Of a stretch of 64,000 nucleotides of DNA, positions 7,068 through 16,296 are shown piece after piece (the first letter of the stretch is position 1; each line of letters begins with the position of its first letter). The notes beneath the pieces were generated by a model. The model was not told the origin of the DNA. It saw only the letters and a program-made list of their open reading frames with translations, and searched no databases. The position numbers and the translations under genes are program-made. The stretch is from positions 1 through 64,000 of the forward strand of contig NZ_MSJM01000001.1 of the NCBI RefSeq assembly GCF_001921845.1, given 5' to 3'. The DNA is from Streptococcus cuniculi. GTDB taxonomy: Bacteria; Bacillota; Bacilli; Lactobacillales; Streptococcaceae.

Positions 7068-10000
7068 TCACTCTGCACATCTATCCTTCTTCCGCCTTGG
7101 AATCCCTAATAGGCTAGCAACGAGGAGCATAAGCCCTGCTATTGGTAGAGGGGAGGTACTGCCTGTATCAGGCAACCTTTTATTTTGGCTTCCTTGAGCA
7201 CCCAGACTCGCTTCTACTTCTCCCGTATCTGAGCTACCCGCGCGATTAGGCGCTGTTAAATTGCCCATAGAGCCAGTAGAGAGGCTGACACGAGGAGCTT
7301 CCTTGAATTTTGTATTCCCCCAATCGTGCGGCGTTTTTAATCCACCCCCTGCTAGTGGAGGTCTTTCTTGCGACTGGGTATCTGTATCAGCAGACTTGTT
7401 GGTATCCAATTTCCCATCAGATGTCCCCGTTTGGGAAGGCTGGACAGATTGTGATGGTGCAGGAGAATTTGGTAAGCTGTCTCCAACTGAATCATCTTTT
7501 CCAGTTTCAGACTCTGATTCTTCTGTAACTTTATCTGAATCTGATACTTCGGGTTCTTTGTCAGATGGTTCGGTAGAAGCTGGTTTCTCATCCGGACTTA
7601 CTGGCTCCGGCTTGGCCGAGTTAGATTCCGAAGAATCGTTATCTTTGTCAGATGATTCCTCTGGCTTGGCTTCATCAGTATCTGACGGTTCAGCTACATT
7701 GGAATCAGCCTGACCAGTTTCCGAGTTAGACGATTCGGGAGAGTTTGTTTCCTCTGTTGGACTTGCTGGCTCATCGGTCGCAGGGGCTGTTTTATCTTCT
7801 GTGTCAGTCGAATTATTTTCCTCGGTCGGAGTTACCGGTTCAGGTGATTCATCTGGAGTTTCTCCCTCTGGCTCGGTTGGAGCGGGTTTGGCCTCATCGA
7901 CCTCTGGCTCTGTAGTTTCAGATTCTTTTTTATCCGAATCAGTTTCTGCTGGTGCGATAGGAACTGGTTCTTCAGTCGTAGGGTCAGTTTTATCTTCTGT
8001 GTCAGTAGAATTATCCCCATCGGTCGGAATTACCGGTTCAGGTGATTCATCTGGAGTTTCTCCCTCTGACTCGGTTGGCAGTTCTGAATCAGACTCTGCT
8101 GGTGCAGGCTTGTCCGAGTCGACTTCTGGCTCTGTAGTTTCAGGCTCTTTTTTATCCGAATCAGTTTCTGCTGGTGCAGGATTGTCCGAGTCAGATTCCG
8201 AAGAATCGTTATCTTTGTCAGATGATTCCTCTGGCTTGGCTTCATCAGTATCTGACGGTTCAGCTACACTTGAATCAGCTTGACCAGTTTCCGAGTTAGA
8301 CGATTCGGGAGAGTTTGTTTCCTCTGTTGGACTTGCTGGTTCCTCGGTCGCAGAGTCAGGTTTATCCTCTGTGTTAGTCGAATTATTTTCCTCGGTTGGA
8401 GTTACTGGTTCAGGTGATTCAACTGGCTGCTCTCCCTCTGAATCGGTTGGTAATTCTGAATCTGGCTCTGATGGTGCAGGCTTGTCAGAGTCAGATTCCG
8501 AAGAATTGTTATCTTTGTCAGATGATTCCTCTGGCTTGGCTTCATCAGAATCTGACGGTTCAGCTACACTTGAATCAGCTTGACCAGTTTCCGAGTTAGA
8601 CGATTCGGGAGAGTTTGTTTCCTCTGTTGGACTTGCTGCCTCATCGGTCGCAGAGGCAGATTTATCCTCTGTGTTAGTCGAACTGTCTTCCTCAGTCGGA
8701 GTTACTGGTTCAGGTGACTCAACTGGCTGCTCTCCCTCTGGCTCTGTTGGTAGTTCTGAATCTGGCTCTGTTGGAGCGGGTTTGTCCTCATTGACTTCTG
8801 GCTCTGAAGTTTCAGGCTCTTTTTTATCCGAATCAGGTTCTGATGTCTCGTTTTCTTTATCTGATGGTTCGGTAGAAGCTGGTTTCTCATCCGGATTTAC
8901 TGGTTCAGGCTTGTCCGAGTCAGATTCCGAAGAATCGTTATCTTTGTCAGATGATTCCTCTGGCTTGGCTTCATCAGAATCTGACGGTTCAGCTACACTT
9001 GAATCAGCTTGACTAGTTTCAGAATTTGACGGTTCAGCTACATTGGAATCAGTCTGACCAGTTTCCGAGTTAGACGATTCGGGAGAGTTTGTTTCCTCTG
9101 TTGGACTTGCTGGCTCATCAGTCGCAGGGGCAGGTTTATCTTCTGTGTGATTCGAACTGCCTTCCTCGGTCGGAGTTACTGGTTCAGGTGATTCAACTGG
9201 AGTTTCTCCCTCTGACTCGGTTGGCAGTTCTGAATCAGACTCTGCTGGTGCAGGTTGATTCTCATCAACTTCTGGCTCTGTAGTTTCAGATTCTGAACCT
9301 TCTATAACTGTATCTGGTTCTGATACTTCGGATTCTTTGTCAGGTACCGCAGAAGAATTTGGCTCATCAGTCGCAGGGTCTGTTTTATCTTCTGTGTCAG
9401 TCGAATTATTTTCCTCGGTCGGAGTTACTGGTTCAGGTGACTCAACTGGCTTCTCTCCCTCGGGCTCTGTTGGCAAGTCTGAATCTGGCTCTGATGGTGC
9501 AGGCTGGTTCTCATCAACTTCTGGCTCTGTAGTTTCAGATTCTTTTTTATCCGAATCTGGTTCTGATGTCTCGTTTTCTTTGTCAGAAGATTCCTCTGGC
9601 TCGGCTTCATCAGTATCTGACGGTTCAGCTACATTGGAATCAGCCTGACCAGTTTCCGAGTTAGACGATTCGGGAGAGTTTGTTCCCTCTGTTGGACTTG
9701 CTGGCTCATCAGTCGCAGGAGCAGGTTTATCCTCTGCGCCAGCCGAATTGTCCTCATCGGTCGGAGTTACCGGTTCAGTTGACTCATCAGGCTTCTCTCC
9801 CTCTGAATCGGTTGGTAATTCTGAATCTGGCTCTGTTGGAGCGGGTTTATCCTCATCGACTTCTGGCTCTGTAGTTTCAGATTCTGGGGCTTCTGTAACT
9901 GTAGTTGGTTCTGATGTTTCCGGTTCTTTGTCAGATGATTCCTCTGGCTTGGCTTCATCAGTATCTGACGGTTCAGCTACATTGGAATCAGCTTGACCAG

Positions 10001-12710
10001 TTTCCGAGTTAGACGATTCGGGAGACTTTGTTTCCTCTGTTGGACTTGCTGGTTCCTCGGTCGGAGTTACTGGTTCAGGTGACTCAACTGGCCTCTCTCC
10101 CTCGGGCTCGGTTGGAGCGGGTTTGTCCTCATCGACTTCTGGCTCTGTAGTTTCAGGCTCTTTTTTATCCGAATCAGGTTCTGATGTCTCGGTTTCTTTG
10201 TCAGATAATTCCTCTGGCTTGGCTTCATCAGTATCTGACGGTTCAGCTACATTGGAATCAGTCTGACCAGTTTCCGAGTTAGACGATTCGGGAGAGTTTG
10301 TTTCCTCTGTTGGACTTGCTGGCTCATCAGTCGCAGGGGCAGGTTTATCTTCTGTGTGATTCGAACTGCCTTCCTCGGTCGGAGTTACTGGTTCAGGTGA
10401 TTCAACTGGAGTTTCTCCCTCTGACTCGGTTGGCAGTTCTGAATCAGACTCTGCTGGTGCAGGTTGATTCTCATCAACTTCTGGCTCTGTAGTTTCAGAT
10501 TCTGAACCTTCTATAACTGTATCTGGTTCTGATACTTCGGGCTCTTTGTCAGGTACTTCCGAAGAATTTGGCTCATCGGTCGCAGAGTCAGGCTTATCAT
10601 CTGTGTTAGTCGAATTATTTTCCTCGGTTGGAGTTACTGGTTCAGGTGATTCAACAGGCTGCTCTCCCTCTGGCTCGGTTGGTAATTCTGAATCAGGCTC
10701 TGCTGGTGCAGGCTTGGCCTCATCAACTTCTGGCTCTGTAGTTTCAGGCTCTTTTTTATCCGAATCAGGTTCTGATGTCTCGGTTTCTTTGTCAGATGAT
10801 TCCTCTAGTTTGGCTTCATCAGTATCTGACGGTTCAGCTACACTTGAATCAGCTTGACTAGTTTCAGAATTTGATGATTCAGCCGAATTGTCCTCCTCAG
10901 TCGGAGTTACTGGTTCAGGTGATTCATCTGGAATTTCTCCCTCTGGCTCTGTTGGTAGTTCTGAATCTGGCTCTGTTGTAGCAGGGGTATCCGAATCAGG
11001 TGCTGGATTCGTTGCTTCGGAATTATCAGATGACGCTGGAGTGGCAGAGGTGCCTGCTTCTGGGTTATCGGGTTGATTTTCAGTAGCGGGACTTGAATCC
11101 GTTGGGTTTGTCTGAACTGGCTCTGTACTATCTTCTGGGACTTCAACTGGCTTGGTAGGCTCAACGAAGGTAATCGGTACTTCAATAAAATCCTTCGACC
11201 GATCTGGATATTCTATAATCAGCGTCGCGGTCCTACTTCCTGTTGTGCTAGAATCTGGCAAGGTGGTCAAATCCCAATAGAGATAGGTGTCAGACTGTGG
11301 AAGATCCTGCCGATTGGTTATCATCTCCTCTGAATTTGGCAGACTTGCTGGTAGCGATGAACCAACTGGCAGAACAATCGGCTCCTCCTTAGTAGTCGGT
11401 TGATAGCGTGTTGAGTCATCCTCTTTTGCAGTAAAATTCAAATGGTAAAGCCACTCATCTTGATACCCTGTACCTGCCAAACTGCCCTTTTTCCCATTCA
11501 CAAATCCTGGAAACTCTCTTGAAATCCGATCCTCGAAATAACTTCTAGAACCGTGCCCCTCCTGCGTACGACCGACATTGATGGAATGTTTAAAATTGCC
11601 AGTCCAAAACGTGACATTATCATTGGAAACGACATAATGCGTGACCTTTCCAGCTTCTGTGAGTTTATCTCCTCTTTTCGCAACGCTGTTTAGCCCATTG
11701 AAAATATTACCTGAAATCTTCGGTGCATTAAAGGTATAGCCTTTCCGAATCCAGGAATAGCCCTTGTCATGAGCTTCAACCATGCCACGCTGGACTAAAT
11801 AACCTCCTAGAGAATGACCCGTGAGGTAGAGATTGTCCACCTTTTTTTCATCATTTAATTTCTTGAGTAAATTAATGACGGACTGAGCCTGATTAGGATT
11901 GAGTCCAAAGGCAATCTTCGCATCGTCTCTCACATCTTCAGCCCCTGCGGTCCCTCTAATGGCAAGGACTTGGAGTTTCTTATCGTCTAAGTAGTCTCCT
12001 GGAGCTTCCCCATACTTTTCCCTGTTGAATCGGTTTTCAAATAATACCGCATCAAAACCATTAGCCTCATGATAGGTCTCTTTCACAGTCCAAAATGGAG
12101 CTAATTCTTTATGCATAATCTCATACTCTTTACGCCCTTGATAGCGATCAATCGTGTAAAGAGTCGGATCAAGAACTTGACGGATATAAGCATCATCTCG
12201 GTAAACCAATTCCATAAATAGGACGGCTTCACGAGCCGTAATGTCTTCCCATTTTCGTGGATTTGTCTGGCGTTGTTTTGCCTCTTCACCATCCAACCAT
12301 CCATCACCATCCGTATCTGCTAACTTGGGATGACTATGATAACCATAATATTTCTTACCCTCTACCTCGTAGACATAGAGTTCTTCTTTATTGGTCAAGC
12401 CATCCTGATCATCATCTTGGTCTGGATCAAGAGGTGGCTGCTGGTACAAGGTTCGATCTACGATATTACCCTCCAGCGTGATTTTTCCTCTCGCAATTTT
12501 GAGGGCATCCTCACTCGTTAAGGGGGAGACACTTCCAGTAGAGGCAGTCAGATTCGCATTATGATTTCCGACCTCATCAGCCCTTGCTTCAACACCACCA
12601 AAGCAAAGGAGGCTTCCCACCGCAATACTCGCTGCTCCAAAGTACAATTTCCGAATGGAAAATGTCTGTTTCAGCGCGTACCAATTAAAACGCTTCTTAG
12701 AATGATTCAT
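7068..12710 (-). CDS. Giant LPXTG-anchored surface protein with lipase-like domain and acidic repeat stalk
   Basis: 1880 residues. It begins with a YSIRK-type signal (FSIRK at 17-21, hydrophobic core, probable cleavage after ARA44). Two Ca-binding-like Asp-rich loops follow (DPDQDDDQDG at 95-104; DTDGDGWLDGEE at 132-143). Then comes an alpha/beta-hydrolase lipase-class-3 domain with IRGT (251-254) and the nucleophile elbow GHSLGG (298-303). After a short beta-rich segment (about 440-515) comes a stalk of more than 1200 residues rich in Ser, Glu, Pro, Asp and Thr. The C-terminus has LPDTG (from residue 1846), a membrane helix and a basic tail for sortase anchoring. Inferred: a surface lipase or esterase held off the wall on a long flexible acidic stalk. 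Substrate unknown. Promoter not obvious (see the terminator upstream). Confidence 0.9.
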   Translation of the reverse strand: MNHSKKRFNWYALKQTFSIRKLYFGAASIAVGSLLCFGGVEARADEVGNHNANLTASTGSVSPLTSEDALKIARGKITLEGNIVDRTLYQQPPLDPDQDDDQDGLTNKEELYVYEVEGKKYYGYHSHPKLADTDGDGWLDGEEAKQRQTNPRKWEDITAREAVLFMELVYRDDAYIRQVLDPTLYTIDRYQGRKEYEIMHKELAPFWTVKETYHEANGFDAVLFENRFNREKYGEAPGDYLDDKKLQVLAIRGTAGAEDVRDDAKIAFGLNPNQAQSVINLLKKLNDEKKVDNLYLTGHSLGGYLVQRGMVEAHDKGYSWIRKGYTFNAPKISGNIFNGLNSVAKRGDKLTEAGKVTHYVVSNDNVTFWTGNFKHSINVGRTQEGHGSRSYFEDRISREFPGFVNGKKGSLAGTGYQDEWLYHLNFTAKEDDSTRYQPTTKEEPIVLPVGSSLPASLPNSEEMITNRQDLPQSDTYLYWDLTTLPDSSTTGSRTATLIIEYPDRSKDFIEVPITFVEPTKPVEVPEDSTEPVQTNPTDSSPATENQPDNPEAGTSATPASSDNSEATNPAPDSDTPATTEPDSELPTEPEGEIPDESPEPVTPTEEDNSAESSNSETSQADSSVAEPSDTDEAKLEESSDKETETSEPDSDKKEPETTEPEVDEAKPAPAEPDSELPTEPEGEQPVESPEPVTPTEENNSTNTDDKPDSATDEPNSSEVPDKEPEVSEPDTVIEGSESETTEPEVDENQPAPAESDSELPTESEGETPVESPEPVTPTEEGSSNHTEDKPAPATDEPASPTEETNSPESSNSETGQTDSNVAEPSDTDEAKPEELSDKETETSEPDSDKKEPETTEPEVDEDKPAPTEPEGERPVESPEPVTPTEEPASPTEETKSPESSNSETGQADSNVAEPSDTDEAKPEESSDKEPETSEPTTVTEAPESETTEPEVDEDKPAPTEPDSELPTDSEGEKPDESTEPVTPTDEDNSAGAEDKPAPATDEPASPTEGTNSPESSNSETGQADSNVAEPSDTDEAEPEESSDKENETSEPDSDKKESETTEPEVDENQPAPSEPDSDLPTEPEGEKPVESPEPVTPTEENNSTDTEDKTDPATDEPNSSAVPDKESEVSEPDTVIEGSESETTEPEVDENQPAPAESDSELPTESEGETPVESPEPVTPTEEGSSNHTEDKPAPATDEPASPTEETNSPESSNSETGQTDSNVAEPSNSETSQADSSVAEPSDSDEAKPEESSDKDNDSSESDSDKPEPVNPDEKPASTEPSDKENETSEPDSDKKEPETSEPEVNEDKPAPTEPDSELPTEPEGEQPVESPEPVTPTEEDSSTNTEDKSASATDEAASPTEETNSPESSNSETGQADSSVAEPSDSDEAKPEESSDKDNNSSESDSDKPAPSEPDSELPTDSEGEQPVESPEPVTPTEENNSTNTEDKPDSATEEPASPTEETNSPESSNSETGQADSSVAEPSDTDEAKPEESSDKDNDSSESDSDNPAPAETDSDKKEPETTEPEVDSDKPAPAESDSELPTESEGETPDESPEPVIPTDGDNSTDTEDKTDPTTEEPVPIAPAETDSDKKESETTEPEVDEAKPAPTEPEGETPDESPEPVTPTEENNSTDTEDKTAPATDEPASPTEETNSPESSNSETGQADSNVAEPSDTDEAKPEESSDKDNDSSESNSAKPEPVSPDEKPASTEPSDKEPEVSDSDKVTEESESETGKDDSVGDSLPNSPAPSQSVQPSQTGTSDGKLDTNKSADTDTQSQERPPLAGGGLKTPHDWGNTKFKEAPRVSLSTGSMGNLTAPNRAGSSDTGEVEASLGAQGSQNKRLPDTGSTSPLPIAGLMLLVASLLGIPRRKKDRCAE
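7560..11130 (-). repeat. Ser/Glu/Pro/Asp-rich coding repeat array of the surface protein
   Basis: Blocks such as ESSNSETGQ, AEPSDTDEAKPEESSDK, ESPEPVTPTEE and ETTEPEVDE recur many times in varying order. At DNA level 9030-9331 and 10239-10540 are identical for about 300 bp (offset 1209 bp, exactly 403 codons). Such repeats allow in-frame expansion or contraction of the stalk. Long plus-strand ORFs here are antisense shadows of the skewed codon use. Confidence 0.9.
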
Positions 12711-12756
12711 CGTTATTCCTCCGTATCATTTTTGTTTCTCTGTTTTTAGACTTGAA

Positions 12757-12806
12757 AAAGGGGAGTAAGATAAAATCGTTAGACAACATCCCGATTATCC
12801 TCACTC
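12757..12806 (-). terminator. Intrinsic terminator / mini copy of the intergenic repeat
   Basis: An imperfect hairpin pairs GGGAGTGAGGATAATCG with CGATTTTATCTTACTCCC on the minus strand, followed by five T. It lies between the zinc-ribbon gene and the surface-protein gene, leaving only about 46 nt before the latter's start. Its arms match the left part of the 36281 repeat (gggagtgg...cgattatcctcactcc). Confidence 0.65.
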
Positions 12807-12841
12807 CCTATCGCCAACTGCTGCTGGATTACAGCATCCTG

Positions 12842-13042
12842 TCACATACTGCAAGCACGGCCTTCCACCTTGGCTTTTTTATATTTTTCTGAATGCCGCC
12901 AATAACGTCTACTACAAAGGGCGCTACAAAACCTTGTTCTACGATCTAGGACTCCTGCAACGGTCACAACCTTGTTTCCGCATTTTCGACAATGGAAAGT
13001 CCTACTCTCATAAAAGGAGCTGATCTTCTGTTTTTCCATCAT
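12842..13042 (-). CDS. Small zinc-ribbon protein
   Basis: 66 residues, basic, with four cysteines arranged as CRKCG ... RFCSALC, followed by SRRYWRH. This looks like a treble-clef/zinc-ribbon fold of the kind found at the end of small DNA- or RNA-binding proteins. I cannot name it. A strong promoter with two palindromes lies about 130 nt upstream. A terminator follows, so it may form its own short transcript or act as first gene with partial read-through into the LPXTG gene. Confidence 0.6.
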   Translation of the reverse strand: MMEKQKISSFYESRTFHCRKCGNKVVTVAGVLDRRTRFCSALCSRRYWRHSEKYKKAKVEGRACSM

Positions 13043-13163
13043 TGTGCTACTCTTTCCTCTCTTGATTTATCAAGGCTAACAAGCCCAATTGTGCAATGCT
13101 GACTACTGACTATCTACTTACCTCTTTGAATCTTATCTAATAGGTAAATAGGACAATAAATAG

Positions 13164-13213
13164 TAATCAATTGATTATACTACCATTATATAATCATTTG
13201 ATTACCCAGTCAA
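13164..13213 (-). promoter_or_regulatory. Strong promoter with twin palindromic operators
   Basis: Minus-strand TTGACT (13208-13213) and TATAAT (13185-13190) are 17 bp apart. TAATCAAATGATTA (plus-strand 13191-13204) lies between them, and TAATCAATTGATTA (13164-13177) lies just downstream of the -10. The two near-identical palindromes with centres 27 bp apart indicate a dimeric repressor with two sites. The regulator is not identifiable from the window. Confidence 0.75.
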
Positions 13214-13409
13214 CTACTTTGATGTTGATAAAGAATTTTTTTGTGAGAAAATACAAACGAACAGAAACCGAATGCTAGAACCAAACTCCCTTCCGTCAAT
13301 TTTAAAATTTGAGCAAAGAAAAAGCCTTGATGTCAAGACTTTTTTATATATACATTCTTATTATATGGCTTTAAGCCCAGTTTCGCACCCTATGGAGCAA
13401 GACAAATTA

Positions 13410-13445
13410 AAAGTCCAGATTGATGTAAATATCAATCTGGACTTT
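13410..13445 (-). terminator. Strong intrinsic terminator (probably bidirectional)
   Basis: AAAGTCCAGATTGAT (13410-13424) is fully complementary to ATCAATCTGGACTTT (13431-13445), with a 6-nt loop. It closes the toxin/immunity array transcript 42 nt after the stop of the TipC-like gene. The remaining sequence between 13043 and 13410 holds the twin-operator promoter and a weaker hairpin at 13313-13346, with no gene I can support. Confidence 0.85.
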
Positions 13446-13487
13446 CTTATATATTCGGATATTAAGGTAGCTTACCTACGCTTGGCA

Positions 13488-14219
13488 TTACTGAAATATA
13501 TCCAACCGTTCTATCTTAACATCTCCTAAGTTGTCAAAAGAATAGCGTTGACTGCCTTTGTCAAACCAGCGTTTGAGAACGACATCATTTAGCATATAGT
13601 CTGACTTTGCACGAATCCAATTGGCGTCTAGCCCATAAGGTTTTAGATACTCTAACACTTCCTTGGTATCCGTCAGCTGCAAACTTGGCAGGCCTTTGGA
13701 GGAGCTGAAACCGTATTGTCTTTTTAGAGTTTCTGCCAAATTATTTGTTTGTTTAAAAGCTTCATCTTCTATATCATAAGTAGCAGTCGCAAACGCCCAG
13801 GAGGTATCTGAATTAGCAATCTCTACACTCTCCGTCAATTTACTATCCTTATAGTACCAATTTATATATAAAAATATATTTGGAGATAGTTGCTTTCCAT
13901 ATTCTAAAAACAATACATTATTAAGTCCTACATAGGCTGCTATGATTTCATCTTCTTGTACTAATGTATTTTTTATTGGTAAGCCTTTAATTCTATCTGG
14001 CTTTCTATACGCTTGGCTACTATCTAAGGCAATACTTAAATTAGGGAGCTTTACAAGACCTTCCGAATGGACTGACGCATAGTTCATCTCTTTAAAGACA
14101 TTATCTAGCGATTGATATTGTCGGTCACGTTCTACATGCAAGTACACTTTATAGAAACAAATAAGTAGAAGCGGAATGGCAACTATATAAACCAGCCTTC
14201 TCATCGTTTTCTTTTTCAT
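13488..14219 (-). CDS. Exported single-TM protein, TipC-like immunity protein (tentative)
   Basis: 243 residues: a basic N-terminus (KKKTMRR), one hydrophobic helix (about 8-26), then an extracellular soluble domain with no cysteine pairs or catalytic motif. Known: TipC proteins guard streptococci from the lipid II phosphatase toxin TelC and have this layout (short anchor, about 200-residue outer domain). Here it is the last gene of a run of toxin tips and immunity genes, which supports an immunity role against an externally acting toxin. The assignment rests on architecture and context, not on a confident sequence match. Confidence 0.45.
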   Translation of the reverse strand: MKKKTMRRLVYIVAIPLLLICFYKVYLHVERDRQYQSLDNVFKEMNYASVHSEGLVKLPNLSIALDSSQAYRKPDRIKGLPIKNTLVQEDEIIAAYVGLNNVLFLEYGKQLSPNIFLYINWYYKDSKLTESVEIANSDTSWAFATATYDIEDEAFKQTNNLAETLKRQYGFSSSKGLPSLQLTDTKEVLEYLKPYGLDANWIRAKSDYMLNDVVLKRWFDKGSQRYSFDNLGDVKIERLDIFQ

Positions 14220-14330
14220 CTAGTCACCTTTCTATTTACTTATAATCTGACTTATGTCGTGCCAGATGACCAATAAAGTTCGATGTAGTGAGTTTCATAG
14301 TCACACTTTGAAAAAATCTTTGGTCATATA

Positions 14331-14720
14331 TTATATCCTATAATCTATACCGTCAATGGTAATCGTTTTTGACTCTATAATCAGAATCTTGCTCCACAAT
14401 TCTATTAAGATATTCCCGTAGCCTCTATACGAATTTACCCAAGTTTCTTCTGATAATAAATGAAACCTTACCGAATCGTCTAGAATATATATACTGGTTA
14501 GTTCTACATAGTCATCATCATCAAACTCAAGAATGTTGAGGCGATGATCTGTATCATTATTTATAAAATAGAGACAAGATACATCACTCAATGCAATCTG
14601 ATGCTCACTATATTCGGTAGTTTGACATTGGATGGATACCCGATTTTTAAATAAGTCGCATTCAAACTGAGTGACCTTCGATTCAAAAAACGACTCAAGT
14701 AGTCCTTGTACATTATGCAT
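14331..14720 (-). CDS. Putative immunity protein
   Basis: 129 residues, acidic, with alternating beta-rich hydrophobic and acidic stretches (ILEFDDDDYVEL) and no signal peptide. It follows the orphan toxin tip at 14735-15364 by 14 nt, the standard toxin-then-immunity order, so it is probably the cognate antidote. I do not recognise a named family. Its general pattern resembles the immunity-type proteins at 15365 and 17712. Confidence 0.55.
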   Translation of the reverse strand: MHNVQGLLESFFESKVTQFECDLFKNRVSIQCQTTEYSEHQIALSDVSCLYFINNDTDHRLNILEFDDDDYVELTSIYILDDSVRFHLLSEETWVNSYRGYGNILIELWSKILIIESKTITIDGIDYRI

Positions 14721-14734
14721 GTTATTAATTACCC

Positions 14735-15364
14735 CTATATTTTTTTTATAATATGAACAATTTGGTCAGCAGAACCATCAGAAATATCTATATGTGTAAA
14801 TTGTCGTAATGACGATAGGTTCCCATTTAAGTCTAACGAACCTTTACCATCAATGCTAACTCTAAAATATGGAGCAGTCCTACCACCACTTCCTTGATCC
14901 ATTATTCTTATAATAATTGGTTTATTCCCATTCGGCACCTCTACTTTATATCCGTTTTTTAAATTCGATACACTTCCGCTAAGGCTCTCTGCAACATCAT
15001 CTGCAATATTACGTAGATTTACCTTTGTATAGACTCTACTTATATCCGATACATCATCAACAGTATCCGCAGCTTTCAGACCCTTAGAAGCTCTATAAGC
15101 CGTAGTTGCATCACTAACATCGTCTACTGTATCAATCATTCTAGCTGCTGTTGCGGCGACTTTGCCTCCCTTGCCAACTTTCCCTAATTTGGCAATTGGA
15201 AATAAATAGCCAACCCCATCAAAGGCAAGTCCTCCAAATGCTAACCATCTATTGGCTTTATCCCCTGTCACAGGGTCTTTTCCAGTCCATAAACGATAAG
15301 CAGATTGATTGTATCCTAATATCTCATAGAAAGATTTGCTAATAAATTTAGCATCAAGTTGGTA
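14735..15364 (-). pseudogene. Orphan polymorphic-toxin tip (no N-terminal delivery module)
   Basis: The reading frame is open from the stop codon of the preceding immunity gene (15365) to 14735, but has no credible start until an ATG at 15271. The upstream segment encodes LWTGKDPVTGDKANRW, and the next part resembles the pre-toxin region of the RHS toxin at 18574 (PIAKLGK, TVDDVSD). The last ~100 residues (from IIIRIMDQGSGGR to IVHIIKKI) are a distinct toxin domain that I cannot name. Known: RHS, CDI and Maf loci keep such silent cassettes, which recombine into the main gene through the shared pre-toxin stretch. Confidence 0.65.
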
Positions 15365-15794
15365 TTAATTGTTCCAGAAAAAACCTTGGTCTGCAATTAA
15401 AACCTTAGAAATCTCAATATCTTGGCAAACGATATCCATTGTAATGAGCGACAATATTGCTTTACATCTGATTAGAAATTCATTGTGCTCCATTAGTGTA
15501 ATTGTATGTCCTGTATAACCATAAAGTTGCCCAGCTCGTAGATTCTTTACATCTTCATATCTCCACAAAACTTTGTCACTACTTCCAGCTACAAAATGTC
15601 CAGCATCAGTTTCATAGCTAACGCTTGCACATCTTAGATATTTTAATTCCCAGCAATATGTGTCACGCTCATCTGAATCACATTCAATATAGATAGTCAC
15701 CTCGTCTCCAAAATAATTGGCTCTAATATCTAGAATTTGAGCATCCCAATAATTAGTATTGTTTATCGCTTCTATTTTTGATTTAATTTCCACA
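15365..15794 (-). CDS. Putative immunity protein
   Basis: 143 residues from a GTG at 15794, chosen because GGAGGG lies 7 nt upstream. ATG starts further out (15808, 15859) lie inside the RHS reading frame with no ribosome binding site. The RHS stop codon (15796-15798) almost touches this start, so the two are translationally coupled. The protein is soluble and acidic with alternating beta-type segments (VTIYIECDSDERDTYCWEL). Family not recognised. Role inferred from its place right after an RHS C-terminus. Confidence 0.55.
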
Positions 15795-15795
15795 T

Positions 15796-16157
15796 TATTT
15801 CCCTCCATTATTCCAAGGAATATGCCCTGCTGATGAACGGCTATTAACAATATTTTCATTAATATCTAACAAATTGCCTGTCTCATCTGTCGTGGTCTTG
15901 GTTGAACCATAGAGTTTGTAGCTACTTGAAGCAGCTAACGCACCATCTTTCGTCAAGCCTGTGACTGAACCTGCTTGGTTAGTCAGATACTGGTAGGTTT
16001 CATTTGTTTGGTGATTGAGGTACGAGTTTCTACCATGGCCATAGCTATAGGTCTCCCGAGCTTTCAGGTCATGGTCATAGGTTTGAAGGACTCTGGTATG
16101 TTCCCGATTGATGTCGTTGACATAGTTGCGTTCTTTATAGTAGTAGAGCAGTCTACA
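15796..16157 (-). pseudogene. RHS-repeat protein fragment, core region with a short new C-terminus
   Basis: The frame encodes RHS repeats (NYVNDINREHTRVLQTYD, then YQYLTNQAGSVTGLTKDG, SSYKLYGSTKTTTDETGN) and ends ...GHIPWNNGGK. It has no start and no upstream RHS body, so it is a stranded piece. About 105 bp (15873-15990) nearly repeats 20020-20127, the corresponding part of the second RHS remnant. It breaks off just before the RHS core motif (DYLRARYYD) seen in the other copy. Upstream (16158-16296) I see nothing coding. Confidence 0.7.
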
Positions 16158-16296
16158 ATGAGCCCAAATTAGACTATCTACCCTTCCTAAGCAAAACCGA
16201 CCTTTATCTCATTACAGGAATACTTTTAAATTTGTATTATTCACAATACTAATCTTAATACGCCATAATTTCAAGGATTATCGTAAACTTTTATCT

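Noticed and set aside
7261..11076. Many plus-strand ORFs of 60-160 codons, rich in Ser and Gly, opposite the surface-protein gene
   Set aside because: They arise because the acidic repeat has few stop codons on the other strand. They have no ribosome binding sites and track the repeat exactly.
7560..11130. Regular repeats that at first sight suggest a CRISPR or satellite array
   Set aside because: Units vary in length and order, are coding and in frame, and have no unique spacers of constant length.
13272..13529. 85-codon plus-strand ORF
   Set aside because: It runs through a strong bidirectional terminator and into the end of the TipC-like gene. No binding site.
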